From Candidatus Thorarchaeota archaeon (lineage in GTDB: Archaea; Asgardarchaeota; Thorarchaeia; Thorarchaeales; Thorarchaeaceae), in NCBI GenBank assembly GCA_013138615.1, contig WTCK01000070.1:1-50034 (forward strand): a stretch of 50,034 nucleotides of DNA. The letters are read 5' to 3'. The notes under the pieces are model-generated. The model saw nothing but the letters and a program-made list of their open reading frames with translations, was not told the DNA's origin and made no database searches. How positions within the stretch are numbered: the first letter of the stretch is position 1; every line of letters begins with the position of its first letter. Shown in pieces: positions 1 through 8,797 of this stretch. The position numbers and the translations under genes are program-made.

Positions 1-1506
1 TTCTGACTGCTTCTTAACCACCTCACGGTCGCGTTTGATATTCCAGTGATTCTTCTGAGCTACAATATCAAGGCTGTATGTCAACTCGCTCTCTCTGAAC
101 CTCAAGAACTCAACTAGTCGCTCTAGATCCTCTACTCTATCCTCGAAAAGCCTGTTCTCTGCTCGAAGAGCATCTAACTTGGAACGAATTGCATCAAACC
201 GTTCCTGAGTCAATTCTTCTTCAGGGTCATCAGGTTCAGGCTCGATATCGATTGGCTCTGATTCCTCTTGAATCAAACTTGAGATGGCCTCATTCATAGA
301 CATGCCTTTGAGAATCAAGGCTTTGAGATGAGATCGGTCAACAGCAATCTGTTCCTCTCGCACCTTATGCTCTATTTGCTGAAACTTTGGCAGCATGCTC
401 CTGTAGGCGTAAACTGCAGCGGTCAATGCGTCACGTTCATGCGCATTTCTGATTCGAACACCGGATAACTCTCTTGCCAGTTCCTGCTTGTCTGCCACAG
501 GAATCGGTCGGCTAGGAGCGTATATCTTAGCGTTCACTGTCTTGCCAATCTTTTCGACAAAGTGAGGAATACGAGGGACATCTGTAGCCACCATCACCGG
601 GATTCCGTGTTCATACACCAAGCGTATGATGTCAGCCCTGGTGAAACTCTTCTTACTCTTGAGAAGGTGAACGCGACCATCGAGTGACAGAAGGCAAATT
701 GCTGCAGTCGTACCTGGATCGATGCCCAAAATGAAGAATCTAGGCTGAAGTTGGGTAGAAACAGGACCAGACTCTAGTGGAACGAACTCGGTCCGCTTTC
801 TTACAGGTGCGATTATGACGTTGAAATCCCCCCCGCGCTTGCGCTCAACAAGGCGCGTAATAACTGGCAAGGGAGCATACGCGACTATTCGGGAACTAGC
901 ATAGCCGAAGTCTGAGTGTCGGATATCAATATCGTACTCGATGCTTGCTGTCTTTAGTTGAGATTCAATAAAACGGGTCATTTGTTGGACCTCAGAGTGG
1001 ATTTTCCTGCGATATCGATTCGCACTCTGCCCACCTTTTCCCATCTTCCGTCCACGTGTCACCTTGATTTCAGTTTGTTCGCCAAAGCACTCTAGGCTGT
1101 GTCCGACTCCTAGCCACGCAAGATGTGCTGCAAGCCGAGCGGATTCAAGCGGATTTGGTTTCCCGCGAACACTGAGTCCATGTCGTTTGGCAAGTCTCTT
1201 GAGCGCAACTTGACGTGGAGGAACGCCAGTAACCTGAACAAGACGAGTTTCATGAGGTAATTTCTCAACAAATTTGAACAAGGATTTGCTGTCAGGCACT
1301 ATCTCGAAAATGTTGTCTGTGCAGAGCCACTTGGGGCTAATCTCTCGGGTTAGCTTCAACAAGTTTGTGCGCGATATCTCCGGGTATTCGCTCAATATTG
1401 TTCCATTTCGCATTATCACGCAGGCAAACTTTGGAGCTGTTTTCGAGCGAGGACTCTTGGAGGGAAGTATATCGAACCCCATTATGAAAACGCTGTCATC
1501 GCCCAT
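1..1506 (-). CDS. DUF460 family RNase H-fold protein, C-terminus cut by the window edge
   Basis: The frame is open from an ATG at 1506 to the window edge (502 codons), so the C-terminus is missing. The N-terminal part carries a first nuclease-fold-like strand (MGFDILPSK). A clear RNase H/RuvC-like core follows: GIDPGTTAAI near residue 262, VATDVPRIPH near 305 and NAHERDALTAAVYAYR near 355. These acidic positions match the metal-binding pattern of the fold. From about residue 425 the protein becomes a charged heptad-like helix, probably coiled coil, which runs off the edge. This order matches the archaeal DUF460 family, whose substrate is not established. A stop lies just upstream of an alternative GTG at 1518, so the start is bounded within four codons. 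The family call is confident; nuclease activity is inferred. Confidence 0.8.
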   Translation of the reverse strand, partial: MGDDSVFIMGFDILPSKSPRSKTAPKFACVIMRNGTILSEYPEISRTNLLKLTREISPKWLCTDNIFEIVPDSKSLFKFVEKLPHETRLVQVTGVPPRQVALKRLAKRHGLSVRGKPNPLESARLAAHLAWLGVGHSLECFGEQTEIKVTRGRKMGKGGQSANRYRRKIHSEVQQMTRFIESQLKTASIEYDIDIRHSDFGYASSRIVAYAPLPVITRLVERKRGGDFNVIIAPVRKRTEFVPLESGPVSTQLQPRFFILGIDPGTTAAICLLSLDGRVHLLKSKKSFTRADIIRLVYEHGIPVMVATDVPRIPHFVEKIGKTVNAKIYAPSRPIPVADKQELARELSGVRIRNAHERDALTAAVYAYRSMLPKFQQIEHKVREEQIAVDRSHLKALILKGMSMNEAISSLIQEESEPIDIEPEPDDPEEELTQERFDAIRSKLDALRAENRLFEDRVEDLERLVEFLRFRESELTYSLDIVAQKNHWNIKRDREVVKKQSE

Positions 1507-1815
1507 GAAGCTTAGCACTCAATATGGCCTTCTCGGATTTGGCTATAAGAGTTAACATCGATTCAAGACCGTACGAGCCAGTCCAGTCAGATGATCGCAA
1601 ACGAAGTTTCTGCTCGCTGTGTGGATTCATTGGATATGCATGAAGATGCAACACTGAGCAAGGAATAGACAGAATGCAGAAGTCGCAAGTAGTTGGGTTT
1701 GTTGAAATGTTGAAATGATGGTTGTTATAATGAAGGGATATTCGAAAGAGCCAGTATCAATACAATTATTAAAGCCATGATTAAGAAACGCGTCAATTCA
1801 ACTGAGGTGTGACAG
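1507..1815. other. Intergenic region with promoter elements and a short leader ORF
   Basis: This AT-rich gap separates the DUF460 gene (minus) from the small winged-helix gene (plus). It holds two TATA-like boxes and an 11-codon ORF, ATG at 1777 to TGA at 1810, in the same frame as the downstream gene. No RNA gene or longer reading frame was recognised. Confidence 0.5.
1725..1732 (+). promoter_or_regulatory. TATA-like box for the winged-helix gene at 1816
   Basis: TTATAATG lies about 90 bases before the proposed start. A second AT-rich box (AATTATTAAAG, 1764-1774) is closer. If the second is used, the transcript would start after the ATG at 1777 and its first usable Shine-Dalgarno would be GAGGTG at 1804-1809. 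Confidence 0.4.
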
Positions 1816-2094
1816 CTGTCAGAATTACTAGAGATAAGCAATGACGACGCGATACTACGCATTGGACGTGCTCTTTCTTCGGGCACTCGCCTAAAAATAC
1901 TGAAGCTCCTGCTTCAGGGAGAAAAGGACGTTACACGGGTTGCTAGGCATCTTGGCGGAACGGAAGCCAATGCCAGTGCACAGATTAAAATTCTACAAGA
2001 AGCTAATCTGCTTGGATGTAGATACGAGCCCGGTCAGCATGGCTTGAGGAAGATTTCAAGAACCAAAATTAAACGCATCGTTATCGATTTGTAA
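1816..2094 (+). CDS. Small ArsR-like winged-helix regulator, apparent CTG start
   Basis: The 92-residue frame resembles archaeal ArsR-type winged helices. ALSSGTRLKILKLLLQGE is the typical first helix pair, followed by a helix-turn-helix (DVTRVARHLGG, ASAQIKILQEANLLG) and a short basic tail. It probably binds DNA; no metal ligands are visible. No ATG, GTG or TTG precedes the domain in frame. The best start is CTG at 1816, six bases after a GAGGTG Shine-Dalgarno. An in-frame ATG at 1777 is separated from it by TGA at 1810. The choices are CTG initiation, readthrough of TGA, or a sequence error or pseudogene. It stands alone between two minus-strand genes. DNA binding is a family inference and the target is unknown. 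Confidence 0.6.
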   Translation: MSELLEISNDDAILRIGRALSSGTRLKILKLLLQGEKDVTRVARHLGGTEANASAQIKILQEANLLGCRYEPGQHGLRKISRTKIKRIVIDL

Positions 2095-2120
2095 TTACTG
2101 ACAAATCAATAATGGGCATT

Positions 2121-2720
2121 TTAGGTGCTTAGTGCTGCTTTCCAGCGGCGAATGCGGGTTAGTATGTTATCGCGTTCCTCTGGGCGTATGGTTCTCTTTT
2201 CCCGTGCTTTCAGGAACTTCAACACAACATCCATGTCGCTAGCCACTTTATTGAATGCTGTTTCATCGCTGAATAGATAATCTTTGGCCGCTTGGAGATA
2301 TTCAGCTAAGACATCTGCAGGTGCTTCACCGGTGCGCAGCTCGTGCGTGATTGGATCCAGCACGCGTGCAACCCGAGCGTCCGAAATTGGCGGATGCGTT
2401 TCGGAGTTTGGCTCTCCGGTTTCCGGCGTATCAATAGCTACAGAAGCAATTGGAGGCGAAACGGGTTCTTTCGCGCTCTCCACCACAGATTGATCAGGTG
2501 AGGAGGCGGTAGGGGGAGAGGGCGTTGAGGAGGTGACAGGTGCCTTTGTTTTCTTAATTTCCGTAAACAATTGAACTGCTGAAGAGGTTGAGCCAGTCAG
2601 TTCGTTATCGATGAGATTTAAACGACGTCGCAATTCACGAAGCTGGTCGAACATCTCAACCATTCCTGCTTGCAGCGAGTCGATTAGTCGACGGATTTCA
2701 TCTGTGTCTTCATCAGTCAC
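2121..2720 (-). CDS. Hypothetical coiled-coil protein at the end of the pyrG-nurA-herA operon
   Basis: No family is recognised for these 199 residues. The N-terminus (about 1-45) is a heptad-like helix (IRRLIDSLQAGMVEMFDQL). A long Pro/Ser/Thr-rich linker follows (about 60-110), then a helical C-terminal domain (about 115-199) rich in charged residues. The GTG start at 2720 is preceded by a GGGAGTG ribosome binding site. It lies 72 bases downstream of herA on the same strand, the last gene of the cluster. The N-terminal helix suggests oligomerisation and the linker suggests a tether. A role with HerA-NurA is suggested only by position. Confidence 0.65.
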   Translation of the reverse strand: MTDEDTDEIRRLIDSLQAGMVEMFDQLRELRRRLNLIDNELTGSTSSAVQLFTEIKKTKAPVTSSTPSPPTASSPDQSVVESAKEPVSPPIASVAIDTPETGEPNSETHPPISDARVARVLDPITHELRTGEAPADVLAEYLQAAKDYLFSDETAFNKVASDMDVVLKFLKAREKRTIRPEERDNILTRIRRWKAALST

Positions 2721-2792
2721 TTAGTTGCACTCCCAATGCTTGCAATTACGTTTTATTCGGTATAAAACTCCAAAAAAGGTTTCTTCAGAGTT

Positions 2793-4316
2793 CTATCTAT
2801 CCGCTTTCTTGATTGCTCGAAGCAAGTCGTGCGTGGATCCCCGCGGCTCGAAGTGGCGTTTGCGAACTTTCACGAAAGTGGGGACGGAAACGGTTTCGCC
2901 GACAAATAGAGCCTCTCCAACTTCAAGTGTAGTGATTGTATCCAATGATTGACGGTCAATGCCCTCGCTACTTCGACCAATGTGTTCAAGGTCATAAGGA
3001 TTGGTGCATCGGAGTATCGCTTGATTGGTGCATTGACTCAAAACTGTTGTCGATAGCTTCACCGGGCGTTGTGAAATCAGGCACAACATTGCAAAAAACT
3101 TGCGTCCTTCGCGTGCTATTGTTTCGATTCGTGTCTTTGGAAGTGCAAGTTCATGTCGGCTTTCAGGGCAAAATTGATGAGCTTCCTCGAGAACCAACAA
3201 GAATGGCGGTATCCGCCCTTGTCGTCGCAGGTAAAGAAGCTCGCTAGCAAGATGTGAAACGACAATCTGCTTCTTCTTGAGTGAAACAAAGTCGCTCAAA
3301 TCAATAATGGTAAGCTTGCCGGGCCGGATGATTTCCATTAGGTCTGGCACTGGTTCTCGCCCGAAGAGACCGGTGTCATCAAGACCAACTAACCAGCTCA
3401 CCAACGCCTCACGAGTGTTCTTGCCAATCGTTTCATCTTCCTTCACATGGGTGATGAGTTCTCGAAGAGTATAGCCACTATCTGAACTTGCCCTCATTTC
3501 CGAAACACTCCGTCGCAAATCACGGACCTGAACTGCACTCATATCAGCCACAAGTGATCTCAACGCTTCAGCAGACAGGTTCTGGGCAGGGATTTGGATA
3601 TGTGAAGCACGAATGTGTTCGACCTCAAATTGAGCGTCAGGCACTCTCAAATCGCTTGCTGTTATATCCTTCAAGTACTTGTACTCGCCATGAACATCAA
3701 CGATTACTACAGCTAGGCGACCGTTATCTTTCGTACGTGAGAGTAGCTCCTCAAGAAGCACTGATACGAAGTACGATTTGCCAGCACCACTCATTGCCAA
3801 TATTGCTAGATGCTTCGACAGGAGTCTATCGAGCGATGGGGTGAACTCGAGTTCGTGGTGCCCCAGGTGACCTAGTCTAAGACCGCTTTTCGCATCAAGC
3901 CTCAAGAAGGCAGAAAGTATCGCCGCGTCAACCCTTCGGACCACAGCTCCCGGCGAAACAGTGAAGTATGGTCTGACCGTTCGGTTGCCAGTCCAAAATC
4001 CTAGAACACGTGCTTCTGCAACTGTATACTGCCAACGATCAGTGGGAAATATGGAGCGCAGAGGTTCGCCTCGGGATTGATACTCTCTCACAGCCTCGGC
4101 ATGCTGATAGTAACGATTTGTCTTCACTAGGTTCTGAACTCTTGCGATTATTGTTCCGTTTTCTGTCACAACGGAAACAAACTCCCCTCGTCGAACCACA
4201 ATCTCATTGGGGGCTCCCTCTGTCACAAATGAGAACTCTAGGACATTCGGGCCATCTCCTGTGCAGATGACTGTTCCCAGCCTACTTGATTGATGCTCTT
4301 CTTCCAACACATTCAT
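2793..4316 (-). CDS. herA: HerA DNA-translocating ATPase
   Basis: HerA is the hexameric FtsK-like translocase that works with the NurA nuclease to resect DNA ends in homologous recombination. The 507-residue protein begins with a HAS-barrel-like beta domain (about 1-130). A P-loop follows (AMSGAGKSY, lysine 180), then Walker B in VVIVDVHGEY (Asp 207), LLVLEEAHQFCPES as a second acidic motif near 375, and an arginine-bearing region (RSSEGIDR) near 450. Length is normal for the family. It overlaps nurA by four bases (ATGA), so the two are translationally coupled. The Mre11-Rad50 genes often found beside herA-nurA in archaea are not in this cluster. Identification is firm. Confidence 0.95.
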   Translation of the reverse strand: MNVLEEEHQSSRLGTVICTGDGPNVLEFSFVTEGAPNEIVVRRGEFVSVVTENGTIIARVQNLVKTNRYYQHAEAVREYQSRGEPLRSIFPTDRWQYTVAEARVLGFWTGNRTVRPYFTVSPGAVVRRVDAAILSAFLRLDAKSGLRLGHLGHHELEFTPSLDRLLSKHLAILAMSGAGKSYFVSVLLEELLSRTKDNGRLAVVIVDVHGEYKYLKDITASDLRVPDAQFEVEHIRASHIQIPAQNLSAEALRSLVADMSAVQVRDLRRSVSEMRASSDSGYTLRELITHVKEDETIGKNTREALVSWLVGLDDTGLFGREPVPDLMEIIRPGKLTIIDLSDFVSLKKKQIVVSHLASELLYLRRQGRIPPFLLVLEEAHQFCPESRHELALPKTRIETIAREGRKFFAMLCLISQRPVKLSTTVLSQCTNQAILRCTNPYDLEHIGRSSEGIDRQSLDTITTLEVGEALFVGETVSVPTFVKVRKRHFEPRGSTHDLLRAIKKADR

Positions 4317-5476
4317 CCTCCACCAAACGGATTTCTGGATCGCCTTTTTTCAAGAACTGTGTATGTGAGTCCGGATAGTGCCATCAAACGATCTATAATC
4401 AGCTGGGCTTCGTGGCCTGTAATCCGTGCTCGTGCGTCAGCTTCTAGGATTGGAGTAGGAATGCCATACTCAGGATGCTGCCAAGACAGAGGGAGTACCG
4501 CTGAGAGCGCCTTATCCAATTTCTTTGTGTCATTGTCGTCTTGATCCATGAGAACCTCAATCCTCAATGGTAAATCATCTTGGGCCGTCTTGAGATATGT
4601 CACCCAAATCGATGATGACCAAATGGCCAGCTCATCACTCGCCGAGTTTACATTGTGTGTTAGTTCTGACGAGTACCTGAAAGCGAAGGTTCTCTCACCT
4701 GGCTCCATGAAGGTATCAAGGAGACCACAATCCCTCGAAACCTTGAGAAGCCAACGGTAGTCGACATCTTGCATGAGTTCGAAAACAGATGAATCCCGAA
4801 TAATGTGTGGAAGCAACTCACCTAGTACTTGGACCATTCGCGTGGAGCGGCTGTCTTTCACTATGCCGACCAAAGTTGTTTTTTTCTTTCGGGATTTATG
4901 ATAGAGCTGCCTGTAGAGAGCCATGACTTCCTGAAACTTCGCAAACGCAGTCGATCCACGCTGTGGACGGTCTCTCGGATGATAAAAGAGACTTCCGTCG
5001 ACAAGAATCAGATCTGTGTGGAACTCGTCGAGTACGGAGATTGTTGCTTCAAGCTCAATCGCAACCCGTTCAAGAGAGGCTAGTTGGTCAAGTTCAGGAC
5101 TTGGCAGTGCAAGCAGCACAGGTGTGATTCTTGGCTCCGGGAAGGCTTCGGGGTAGAACTCCACATCAGGACCGTCTTCACGTCCGAACTGGAATACGAC
5201 TGCAACGGCGCGAGTGAGGAGAATATCCATTGATCTGAAACGCTTCCGGACCAACCCACCGTCAACCCCAGCAATTCGGAGACCGGAGAGGCTTGTTGGT
5301 TCCAGCTTCTTCAAAAGAGAGGTTTCCATTGTATCAGGTACTAATGCGGGAAACCTCGACAGGTCTATGTGCCCTTTTATCTTCTTCATGACCGCACCGA
5401 ATCTCTTGCGGGTGGTTTCGACCCGGTTTATCTCTTCAACAAGTTTGGATAGAGCGTGGTCGAGCCGTTTGTCCAC
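4313..5476 (-). CDS. nurA: NurA 5'-3' nuclease
   Basis: NurA is the toroidal nuclease that docks on HerA and degrades DNA ends. The 387 residues show the family pattern: AGVDGG (Asp 72) at the start of the RNase H-like core, LILVDGSL (Asp 160) and GIVKDSR (Lys 207, Asp 208). These fit the metal-binding and catalytic positions. The GTG start overlaps the pyrG stop by one base (TAGTG), and the gene's end overlaps herA by four bases, so three genes are tightly coupled. Family length is typically 330-450 residues. Identification is firm. Confidence 0.92.
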   Translation of the reverse strand: MDKRLDHALSKLVEEINRVETTRKRFGAVMKKIKGHIDLSRFPALVPDTMETSLLKKLEPTSLSGLRIAGVDGGLVRKRFRSMDILLTRAVAVVFQFGREDGPDVEFYPEAFPEPRITPVLLALPSPELDQLASLERVAIELEATISVLDEFHTDLILVDGSLFYHPRDRPQRGSTAFAKFQEVMALYRQLYHKSRKKKTTLVGIVKDSRSTRMVQVLGELLPHIIRDSSVFELMQDVDYRWLLKVSRDCGLLDTFMEPGERTFAFRYSSELTHNVNSASDELAIWSSSIWVTYLKTAQDDLPLRIEVLMDQDDNDTKKLDKALSAVLPLSWQHPEYGIPTPILEADARARITGHEAQLIIDRLMALSGLTYTVLEKRRSRNPFGGG

Positions 5477-7152
5477 TAAGTTTCCCTCTCTCTCTTATAG
5501 TCCAAAGCGGCCCTTATTAGCCCGGAATATAGAGGGTGTGGTGCTCCCGGTTGCGATTTGAATTCAGGATGATATTGTACCCCAATCCAAAAGGGGTGAT
5601 TTGTAAGTTCGATTGCATTGATTATCGTCCCTGTTGAGTCATGCGCCGATACAATCATTCCTTCTTCAGCCATACGATTTACATAACGTGAAATGAGGTG
5701 ATACCTATGCCTGAAGCGTTCTCTAGCTTGAGTTGTACGATATATTTTGTGCAGTTTGGTACCCTCTACGATTCGTACTTCATGACCACATAGCCTCATG
5801 GTCCCTCCCTTGTCTTCGGTGCCTTTTTGATCGTCCATCAAGTCTATTACCGGGTAGAGACAGTTGGGGTCGACCTCTGTTGTATGAGCACCTTCCCAGC
5901 CCATTGTTGTTCTAGCGAAGGCAATGGATCCAAGCTGTGCCCCATAGCAGATGCCTAGGAAGGGAATCTTTGACGTAAATGAAATTGCTGCGGCATTGAT
6001 CATTCCTTCAACCCCACGGGAACCGAATCCTGGTGTGAGAAGAATGCCATCAACTTCACGAAGAGCCTCCGTAAGACTCGCTTCGTCACTGCTTTCTTCA
6101 GTTTCAATCCACTTGATTTGAACGCTGACTCCATACTCCGAGGCTGCGTGCGTCAATGCTTCATTGATGCTCTTGTATGAATCGCTCAGTGTTGTGTATT
6201 TCCCAGGCATGGCGATTACTACGGTTTCCGTGATGTTTTCAAATGACTCCACTATCTTGGTCCATGAGTCGGTTTCCGGAGTTCTTGATTCCATGCCAAG
6301 GTGGTCAGTAATTATATCACCGAGTCCATGTTCCTCAAAATGGAGGGGAAGTCGGTAAATGACAGGGATGTCTGGGTTTGAAATAACTCGTTCTTCTGGC
6401 ACATTACAAAATAGTGCAATCTTCTGCCGCGCAGCGTCAGGCAGCTTTGACTCAGCCCTGCACACAACGATATCCGGCTGCAGACCAAGTCCTTGGAGAG
6501 TCCTCACACTATGCTGAGTGGGTTTTGTTTTGAACTCACCAACTGATGCCAGAAATGGCACCAGAGTCACGTGGACCAAGGCAACTCTGTTTCGGCCAAC
6601 CTCACTAATGAACTGCCTGATTGCTTCTAAGAAGGGCATCGCCTCTATATCACCAACAGTTCCACCAATCTCAACAAGTAGAACGTCCGGGATCGGTTCT
6701 TGGTTGACAACTGCCAGGATTCTTGATTTGATTCTCTCGGTTACGTGCGGAATTATCTGCACAGTTCGCCCCAAGAAAGCCCCTTTCCGCTCCCCCAAGA
6801 TTACTGAAATGTAAATTTGCCCAGAAGTTATATTCTGAAACGGGTGGACCTCAGTCCCAGTAAATCTCTCATAGGTGCCGAAATCTTGGTCGATCTCAGA
6901 TATCTTAAACGTGATGTCATCAACTGGCTTGAATATCCATGTCTGGTCGGTAACGAAGACTTCGCCATGTTCGGTGGGATTGAGTGTGCCCGGGTCAATA
7001 TTGAGGTATGGATCAATCTTGATTATTCGTATTGTGTACCCTCGGAACTGAAATGTCTTAGCAATCGATGCAGTTGTAACGCCTTTCCCGATTCCGGAGA
7101 GCACGCCCCCTGTTACAAACACAAACCGAGTTTCTTTTGGGGCTGACTTCAA
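5476..7152 (-). CDS. pyrG: CTP synthase
   Basis: This enzyme converts UTP to CTP using ATP and glutamine in the cytosol. The N-terminal synthetase domain starts with FVFVTGGVLSGIGKGVTTAS, the P-loop signature of the family, and EIGGTVGDIE lies near residue 145. The C-terminal glutamine amidotransferase domain has its nucleophile in GICYGAQL (near 400) and the His-Glu pair in YHPEF (near 525). At 558 residues it is slightly longer than usual. TTG at 7152 is the only sensible start: an in-frame TAG lies a few codons upstream and GAGG sits about eight bases before it. It is the first gene of the operon with nurA and herA, a pairing of nucleotide supply and end processing that may be only organisational. 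Confidence 0.97.
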   Translation of the reverse strand: MKSAPKETRFVFVTGGVLSGIGKGVTTASIAKTFQFRGYTIRIIKIDPYLNIDPGTLNPTEHGEVFVTDQTWIFKPVDDITFKISEIDQDFGTYERFTGTEVHPFQNITSGQIYISVILGERKGAFLGRTVQIIPHVTERIKSRILAVVNQEPIPDVLLVEIGGTVGDIEAMPFLEAIRQFISEVGRNRVALVHVTLVPFLASVGEFKTKPTQHSVRTLQGLGLQPDIVVCRAESKLPDAARQKIALFCNVPEERVISNPDIPVIYRLPLHFEEHGLGDIITDHLGMESRTPETDSWTKIVESFENITETVVIAMPGKYTTLSDSYKSINEALTHAASEYGVSVQIKWIETEESSDEASLTEALREVDGILLTPGFGSRGVEGMINAAAISFTSKIPFLGICYGAQLGSIAFARTTMGWEGAHTTEVDPNCLYPVIDLMDDQKGTEDKGGTMRLCGHEVRIVEGTKLHKIYRTTQARERFRHRYHLISRYVNRMAEEGMIVSAHDSTGTIINAIELTNHPFWIGVQYHPEFKSQPGAPHPLYSGLIRAALDYKRERET

Positions 7153-7230
7153 TGGGACTGCCTCGACTGACTAAGTGCGAAGAGAGGTGGCTGTGCAGAG
7201 CCTTGATAGTGCAGCAGATACCTCGGCTCG

Positions 7231-7239
7231 TATAAAGTA
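7231..7239 (-). promoter_or_regulatory. TATA-like box upstream of pyrG
   Basis: On the minus strand this reads CTTTATA, about 80 bases before the pyrG TTG. It lies in the 125-base gap after the GTPase gene, so pyrG-nurA-herA probably has its own promoter. Judged by sequence only. Confidence 0.4.
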
Positions 7240-7277
7240 ATCGCTAGAATTGACAACCTGGCGATAATTACAGAAAA

Positions 7278-7859
7278 TTATGGAGTCGCTTGTGCCATGG
7301 CGCTTGTACGCATGGATTGCTGGAACAGAAGTTGGAATGCCTCGATTACATTGAAGCCACTCATGGCTACACTTCTGAATACCGGTATTGATAATGGAAG
7401 ATTAAGATGTTCCCTGAGCCGCTCCTCATTGATTGTATCTGGCAAATCCTGTTTATTGAGACAGACAACAATTGGAAGAGGGCGATCCCCTTCAATAATC
7501 ATGGCCATCAATTCATTCCAACTCTCAAGATTCTCATCAAGCAGATGCTCTTGAGAGTCAGCCACAAACACAACACCATCTGCGCCAACCAAAACAACCT
7601 CACGTGTTGATCTGTAGAAGTCCTGACCAGTTGCAGACCAGATATGTGCATTAATTCTCCAGCTGTCACTCAGATTGCAGGGAATTGTTCCGAAATCGCA
7701 GAACATGGTTCTACCCAGCGTGTTCTCTATCGATGTGAGCTTCTCTGTAATGCCTAGCTCCGAAAAAAGCCATCTGATTGTTGTGGTCTTTCCACTCATG
7801 GCTGGTCCGAAAAATACTATTTTGAGCCCAATCGTTCGGTTGCCATAATCTATGATCAA
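7278..7859 (-). CDS. MglA-like small Ras-superfamily GTPase
   Basis: A 193-residue GTPase. The P-loop is GPAMSGKT (18-25). RTMFCDFG near 50-57 and IWSATGQ near 73-79 match the MglA pattern, in which the usual DxxG aspartate is replaced. VFVADSQ follows, then the guanine-specificity motif NKQD (135-138). No lipid-attachment cysteine is visible at the end. An upstream TTG at 7904 would overlap the preceding gene. I chose TTG at 7859 because GGGAGGG lies just before it and the P-loop then sits near the N-terminus. It is the last gene of an operon with a roadblock-domain protein, the partner class that regulates MglA in bacteria. A polarity, cytoskeletal or trafficking role is possible but unproven. 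Confidence 0.88.
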   Translation of the reverse strand: MIIDYGNRTIGLKIVFFGPAMSGKTTTIRWLFSELGITEKLTSIENTLGRTMFCDFGTIPCNLSDSWRINAHIWSATGQDFYRSTREVVLVGADGVVFVADSQEHLLDENLESWNELMAMIIEGDRPLPIVVCLNKQDLPDTINEERLREHLNLPLSIPVFRSVAMSGFNVIEAFQLLFQQSMRTSAMAQATP

Positions 7860-7876
7860 ATGACTACCCTCCCACT

Positions 7877-8797
7877 CTATGTTCCCCACATGCTGTCTAC
7901 CCAAGCACCCAAGCCTGAGAGCGCGCCACTCTTGACACAGTCAGAAAAATCTTCGTGCCACTCGGCTCGCATGAACCGTATCAGGTCTGGAAGCTGTCCG
8001 CCGTCCCACCCTATCGCCTCATACAGGTTTCGTGCAGTCAAAGCGGCAGGTGCGCCCAGTTCTCTAGCAAGACGTATCCTTGATAGAAGGGTCACTGCCC
8101 GTCTAGCTGCGTGAACATAGCTGTCTATTTCCTCATCAAACACATCGTGTGTGAGCTTCTCAGCCTCATCGTCGAGCTTCATGACGGAGGTTATGATATG
8201 CTCCGACACATTGAGCCCGCGAAGGGATTTCTTAAGAAGACGCCTGATTCGCTCCAGCGACTGACGCTTTCGTGTGATTATCTTGTCTACGATGCGCTTC
8301 TCGAGGTCTAGACTTCCAGCACTTGGCTGCACAAGCGAGAATCTAATAGATGATGGTGAATCCACTCGAAGTATTCCGCAGTTCTCGGAACTCTGTAGAA
8401 AACGAATGACTGCATCCTGCAATGTTTCTTCAGTCACGTGTACGCCGAGGACAGTTGCACCAAGAGGCATAGCAATAATCCAGCCCGAGAAGCGACTGAT
8501 GCGGTCCAAAGCCAATCTCAGATTGGCTGAAAGGCAGCAGACAATGGTTCTGCTTACTTCATAGTTATGTTTCTCCTCCTCCCACACTGATAGAATCTCT
8601 CCCTCTGATGTGAAATCGCGCCAAAACACAATCTTATGGCGATGAGAGCAGAGCATTGGAATGCTGTTAGCAATGTCATCCACTAACTCGATGTCCTCCC
8701 CAGCTACAATGATTGGAAAACGAGAAAGCACTGCATTCAATAGAAGTGGGAACTCGTCACCCATCATCTCAATCATTCTCATTATGGAATATGTCAT
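7877..8797 (-). CDS. Unrecognised protein between roadblock and GTPase genes
   Basis: I do not recognise a family for these 306 residues. The N-terminal half alternates hydrophobic strands and helices (PIIVAGEDIELVDDIANSIP, RTIVCCLSANLRLALDRI, WIIAMPLGATVLGVHV). This looks like an alpha/beta domain without a P-loop, perhaps a degenerate nucleotide-binding fold. The middle (about 165-235) is charged and helical (EKRIVDKIITRKRQSLERIR), and the C-terminus is helical. No signal peptide or membrane segment is seen. Its start overlaps the roadblock gene by four bases and it ends 17 bases before the GTPase start, so all three are probably co-translated. It could be an effector, scaffold or exchange factor of that GTPase; this is inference from position only. 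Confidence 0.75.
   Translation of the reverse strand: MTYSIMRMIEMMGDEFPLLLNAVLSRFPIIVAGEDIELVDDIANSIPMLCSHRHKIVFWRDFTSEGEILSVWEEEKHNYEVSRTIVCCLSANLRLALDRISRFSGWIIAMPLGATVLGVHVTEETLQDAVIRFLQSSENCGILRVDSPSSIRFSLVQPSAGSLDLEKRIVDKIITRKRQSLERIRRLLKKSLRGLNVSEHIITSVMKLDDEAEKLTHDVFDEEIDSYVHAARRAVTLLSRIRLARELGAPAALTARNLYEAIGWDGGQLPDLIRFMRAEWHEDFSDCVKSGALSGLGAWVDSMWGT

Noticed and set aside
1560..1680. Possible C/D-box RNA
   Set aside because: ATGAT and CTGA strings are present, but no proper C box (RTGATGA) with correctly spaced D box was found.
1810..1812. Selenocysteine or readthrough at TGA
   Set aside because: A selenocysteine is unexpected in a small winged-helix regulator and no SECIS was recognised; CTG initiation is simpler, though not proven.
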